From: Gaiellasilicea sp963811885 | Lineage (GTDB): Bacteria > Actinomycetota > Thermoleophilia > Gaiellales > Gaiellaceae | Assembly (NCBI GenBank): GCA_963811885.1 | Contig: CAWETB010000015.1 | Coordinates: 868,001-932,000, forward strand | DNA: 64,000 bases | Reading direction: 5' to 3' | Translations under genes and position numbers: made by a program | The notes under the pieces: model-generated | The model's database searches: none | The model's input: only the letters and a program-made list of their open reading frames with translations | Told to the model about the DNA's origin: nothing | Shown here: piece after piece, positions 61,001 through 64,000 of the stretch | Position numbering within the stretch: position 1 is the first letter of the stretch | Layout of the letters: each line of letters begins with the position of its first letter

Positions 61001-64000
61001 AACCAGGCCGCGAGCTGGAACACGACGCTCCAGGCCGACGGCCTCTACGACCTCCACGTCGTGACCACCGACAACGCGGGCAACTCGTTCACGTCCGGCT
61101 CGGTCACGGTTCGCGTCGACAACACCGCCCCGACCGGCAGCATCACGGCGCCCGCGAACGGAGCCGAGATCGGCGTCTCCCCCGTCGCCCTGACGAGCAA
61201 CTCGGCCGACGCCGGGTCGGGTGTCGCCACCGTCGTCTTCGAGCGGAGCCCGGCAGGCGCCGGCTCCTGGTCGCCGACGCCCGCGAGCTGGGACACCGCG
61301 AGCGGCCCGAACGCGGTCGCCGACGGCGACTACGACCTTCGCGTCAAGACGACCGACAACGCGGGCAACTCGTTCACGTCCGCAGCGATCACGGTCAAGG
61401 TCGACCACACGGCGCCGACGACCTCGGCGTCGGTCGCGCCGGGCTCGCCGAGCAACGCGCCGATCACGGTCACGTTCAGCGCGAGCGACGGAACGGGCTC
61501 CGGCGTCAGCGCCACCTCGTACTCGATCGACGGCGGCAGCGTCCAGCTGGGCAACTCCGCGATCGTCGCCGCACCGGGCGACCACTCGAACGACGGCTCG
61601 CACGTGGTGCAGTACTTCTCGACCGACGACGTCGGCAACGTCGAGACGCCGAAGACGGTCACCGTGGTCATCGACACGACCGCGCCGAGCGGCGCCCCCG
61701 GCGACCCGGGCACGTTCCTGCGCGGGATCGCCAACCTGACCTACTCGACCGGGGCGGGCGACGTCAGCTCGGTGCAGTTCCAGTTCTCGCCCGCCGGCGC
61801 CGGTGCCTGGTCGAACATCGGCGCAGCCGACATCTCGCCGCCCTACGACGCCGCCTGGAACACGGTGCTCGTCGCCGACGGCCCGTACGACCTGCGCGCC
61901 GTCGTCACCGACACCACCGGCAACGTCGCCAACGAGCTCCTGCCCGGACTGCCGAAGACGGTCGACAACACCGCTCCGTCCGGCAGCGTCACCTCACCTG
62001 CCGCGGCGTCGTTCGTCTCCGGCACGGTGAACGTGACCGCCAACGCGAGCGACGGCGCCGCGCCGCCCGCCTCCGGCGTCTCCGCCGTCCGCTTCGAGAT
62101 CAAGCCTTCCGGCTCCGGCTCGTTCAGCGTCTTCGGGACGCAGAACGCTCCGGTCGTCGGCTCGACCTACCAGCAGTCGCTCGTGACCTCCGGCTTCCCG
62201 GACGGCCCCGCCGACCTCCGCGTCGTCGTCACCGACGTCGCCGGCAACGAGACGACCTCGGCTGCCGTCACCGTCACGTTCGACAACGACGCGCCCGTGA
62301 TCACGCTGAACGACCCGGGCGCGGCGGTCGCCGGCACGGTCACGCTCGGCGTCAGCACCTCCGCCGACACGGCGCAAGTTGTCTTCGAGCGCAGCCCGGC
62401 CGGCGCCGGCACGTGGACGGCGATCGCAACCGACTCGACGCCGGGCGACGGCTTCACGGCCGCCTTCGACACGAGCGCGCTCGCCGACGGCCTCTACGAC
62501 CTGCGCGCCCGCGCGACCGACGTCGGCGGCAACCCCGGGACGAGCGGCACGCGGACGACGCGGCTCGACAACACGCAGCCGACCGGTTCGATCACCGCGC
62601 CGAGCGCCGGAGCGATCGTCGGCGGCCCCGCGGTGCAGCTCACCGCGGCCGCCGCGGACGGCGGCTCGGGCGTCGTCTCGGTCGCGTTCGAGGTGAAGGC
62701 ATTCGGCGCAGGCTCGTTCACCGGGGTCGGCAGCGACACGCACGGCGCCGTACACGGCGAACTGGGACTCGACGTCCGCCCCGGACGGCGACGCCGAGAT
62801 CCGGGCGATCGTCACCGACGCCGCCGGCAACGTCCACACGACCGCGATCGTCATCGTCACCGTCGACTCGACCGGACCGGGCGTCACGCTCGCCGATCCC
62901 GGCGCCGTCCTCTCCGGCACGGTCGGGCTCACCGCGAGCACGAGCGGCGGCGCCACGCGGGTGTCGTTCGGCGTCTCACCGGCCGGCTCCGGCACGTGGA
63001 CGGAGATCGCCTCCGACACGAGCTCGCCCTTCGCCGCCGACATCGACACGAGCGCTCTGGCCGACGGCCTCTACGACCTGCGGGCGGTCGGCTACGACTC
63101 GCTCGGCAACGCGTCGACGCCCTCCGTCCGGGCGAGCGTCCGCTTCGACAACACGGCCCCGAGCCTGGTCTCGTCCGACCCCGCCGACGGATCGGTCTCG
63201 ACCTCGGCCAACCAGATCCTGCTCACCGGCAGCGAGCCGGTGACCGCGCCGGGCGCGCTGCTCGACGGCGTCGCCGCACCTGCACCGAGCGTCTCCGGCA
63301 ACGAGCTCACGTTCGCGACCGGCTCCCTCGCCGAGGGCCTCCACGTCCTCTCGGGCGAGCTCGTCGACGCCAGCGGCAACCGCACGCCCTTCCGGGTCGC
63401 GATCACGATCGAGAGCACCCCGCAGGCAGACCGGCCGCCGGTGGAGAAGTCGGCGTCCCCGACCGCGACGACGACCCTCGTGGCGGCGGGCCAGCTCGCC
63501 ACGGTGCAGCTGCCGGCGTCGGCGTGGCCGGCCATCCCCGGACCGAAGGACTTCCTCGTCCTCCACGTCGACCCGATCCTGCCCACGGCCGGGCTCGCGT
63601 CGCGGCTCGCCGCCGGCAGCAGTGTGATCGAGGTCACCGCTCGCTGGGCGCTCGCCGGCACCAACGTGCACGACTTCGACGACGTGCTCGAGGTGCTGCT
63701 CCCGGCAGCGGCCGGCACGAACGGCGCGCCCGTCACGTCACAGGACGGCACCACCTGGCGGACGCTCGCCTCGGTCAACGGCACGACGCTCCCGGTCGGA
63801 CGCGCGGACGGCTACTACCGCGACTCGGCCGGCGTGCACGTGCTCACACGCCACCTCTCCTACTTCGCCTTCTTCGGCGACGACCAGCCGCCGACCCCGC
63901 CGAGGGACGTCGCCGGCGTCGTCGCGGAGGACGGGCTGACCCTGCGCTGGCTCCCCGGCACCGACGACAGCGGCCAGCTCGGCAAGGTCGTCCTGCTCGT
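43040..64000 (+). CDS. Giant repetitive Ig-like surface protein (3' end outside window)
   Basis: About 6,990 codons visible. The probable GTG start at 43040 has a weak GGCGG site. The N-terminus has a hydrophobic secretion/anchor segment (LRLVLALVVAA, continuing SATATLLAGATLLG after an indel), then a beta domain ending PLPYVIDPAVTHR. Next come two related domains (AGVAANDLLIATIAVR; AGVQLGDLLIAQVGYE), Ig-like modules, two identical 101-residue modules, 32 near-identical 100-residue Big_1/invasin-like modules, more divergent ones, about ten 90-residue Ig-like modules with FQRSPAGAGTW, and the start of a fibronectin-III-like domain (PPTPPRDVAGVVAEDGLTLR). Indels near 43134, 43205, 43858, 43966, 44156, 44667, 44843, 50835, 53042, 56123, 58366, 58896 and 62742 shift the frame. 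Likely a cell-surface adhesin or stalk; ligand unknown. Confidence 0.85.
46207..46812 (+). repeat. Tandem 303-bp duplication inside the giant gene
   Basis: Two direct copies (46207-46509, 46510-46812), each coding a 101-residue Ig-like module starting DNTNPTGAVTAP. By eye they differ at one synonymous position (gcg versus gcc in the Ala run), so the duplication or conversion is very recent. Confidence 0.9.
47499..57101 (+). repeat. Array of 32 tandem 300-bp Ig-like units
   Basis: Every unit is 300 bp, starting at the His codon of HGAA(A/Q/D); total 9,603 bp = 32 x 300 plus three single-base insertions (near 50835, 53042, 56123). Each unit encodes HG.A..IALTG.TTNLTSGA, RVLTAT..DAAGNTVT, TVVTFAKQSGAGTVTGTGTA, GVATKTITG.LVG and ATAAGLTTGTLG.FTVV. 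Units differ mainly at a few amino-acid positions and at synonymous sites. The layout fits Big_1/invasin-type Ig-like domains. Confidence 0.95.
57102..58320 (+). repeat. Divergent Ig-like units after the 300-bp array
   Basis: A degenerate unit starts at 57102 (THSGSNASGDNHTLTATIQD) and a related one at 57699 (ESGSTVAGNAHTLTATIQD). Between and after them are two invasin-like modules (SIVADGSATSTVTVRLKDAA; AVYANGADTATITVTLRDAG). These look like older members from which the homogeneous array may have expanded. Confidence 0.75.
59700..63160 (+). repeat. C-terminal Ig-like modules, about 270-bp period
   Basis: Roughly ten modules of about 90 residues. Three successive ones start at 60589, 60859 and 61129 (NTDPTGTITAP, NTAPTGAVTAP, NTAPTGSITAP), exactly 270 bp apart. 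Core residues are SNSADAGSGVA, FQRSPAGAGTW, ADGLYDLRV and TTDNAGN. They are related to the 303-bp modules at 46207 but much more diverged from one another. Confidence 0.85.

Overview
This is 64 kb of very GC-rich DNA, about 70% by eye. Gene content and style (many GTG starts, ATGA/GTGA overlaps, TANNNT -10 boxes a few bases before start codons, DUF5995/DUF4389 proteins, a giant Ig-repeat surface protein) point to an actinomycetote, most likely class Thermoleophilia. That placement is inference; there is no rRNA or tRNA in the window. Many reading frames are broken by single-base indels, including in essential atp, prmC, etf and mutase genes, so I treat them as sequence errors rather than pseudogenes. 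Gene spans below are reconstructed across those breaks.

Layout. (1) 1-4033, minus strand: F-type ATP synthase operon atpZ-atpI-atpB-atpE-atpF-atpH-atpA, with atpA running off the left edge. (2) 4105-19526: an aromatic-acid (beta-ketoadipate) island. An IclR regulator is divergent from the plus-strand operon aldehyde dehydrogenase - pcaI - pcaJ - pcaH - pcaG - MetE-like - benzoylformate decarboxylase-like, which ends at a strong hairpin. A minus-strand NitT/TauT-type ABC importer (two permeases, ATPase, binding protein) converges on that hairpin and is divergent from the plus operon pcaB - pcaD - pcaC - pobA. Two near-identical operator-like sites (4935-4951 and 15811-15827) lie in the two divergent promoter regions. 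Together the enzymes would take (4-hydroxy)benzoylformate through the aldehyde and 4-hydroxybenzoate to protocatechuate and on to 3-oxoadipyl-CoA; the final thiolase is not in the window.

(3) 19552-29257, mostly minus: cell-wall precursor transferase, upp, glyA, tsaC, prmC, prfA, two OsmC-like proteins, a DUF1385 membrane protein, rpmE and a threonine-dehydratase-like enzyme, with DUF5995 and GNAT genes on the plus strand. (4) 29283-41592: DUF4389 and M48 membrane proteins; the ETF electron-transfer set etfB-etfA-ETF-QO; an M23 peptidase; a HipA-like kinase/DUF3037 pair; methylmalonyl-CoA mutase split into a B12-binding subunit (37367-37763) and a catalytic subunit (39924-41592), with an MBL hydrolase and two paralogous anchored proteins between them. 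Genes here are tightly packed: convergent neighbours share a CTAG stop and divergent neighbours share 20-25 bp.

(5) 41653-64000: a secreted, apparently inactive metallopeptidase homologue, then one giant surface-protein gene from 43040 past the right edge (about 6,990 codons visible). It has an N-terminal secretion segment, two related beta-rich domains, a 2 x 303 bp duplication, 32 tandem 300 bp Ig-like units, further divergent Ig-like units and the start of a fibronectin-III-like domain. This is the most unusual feature of the window.
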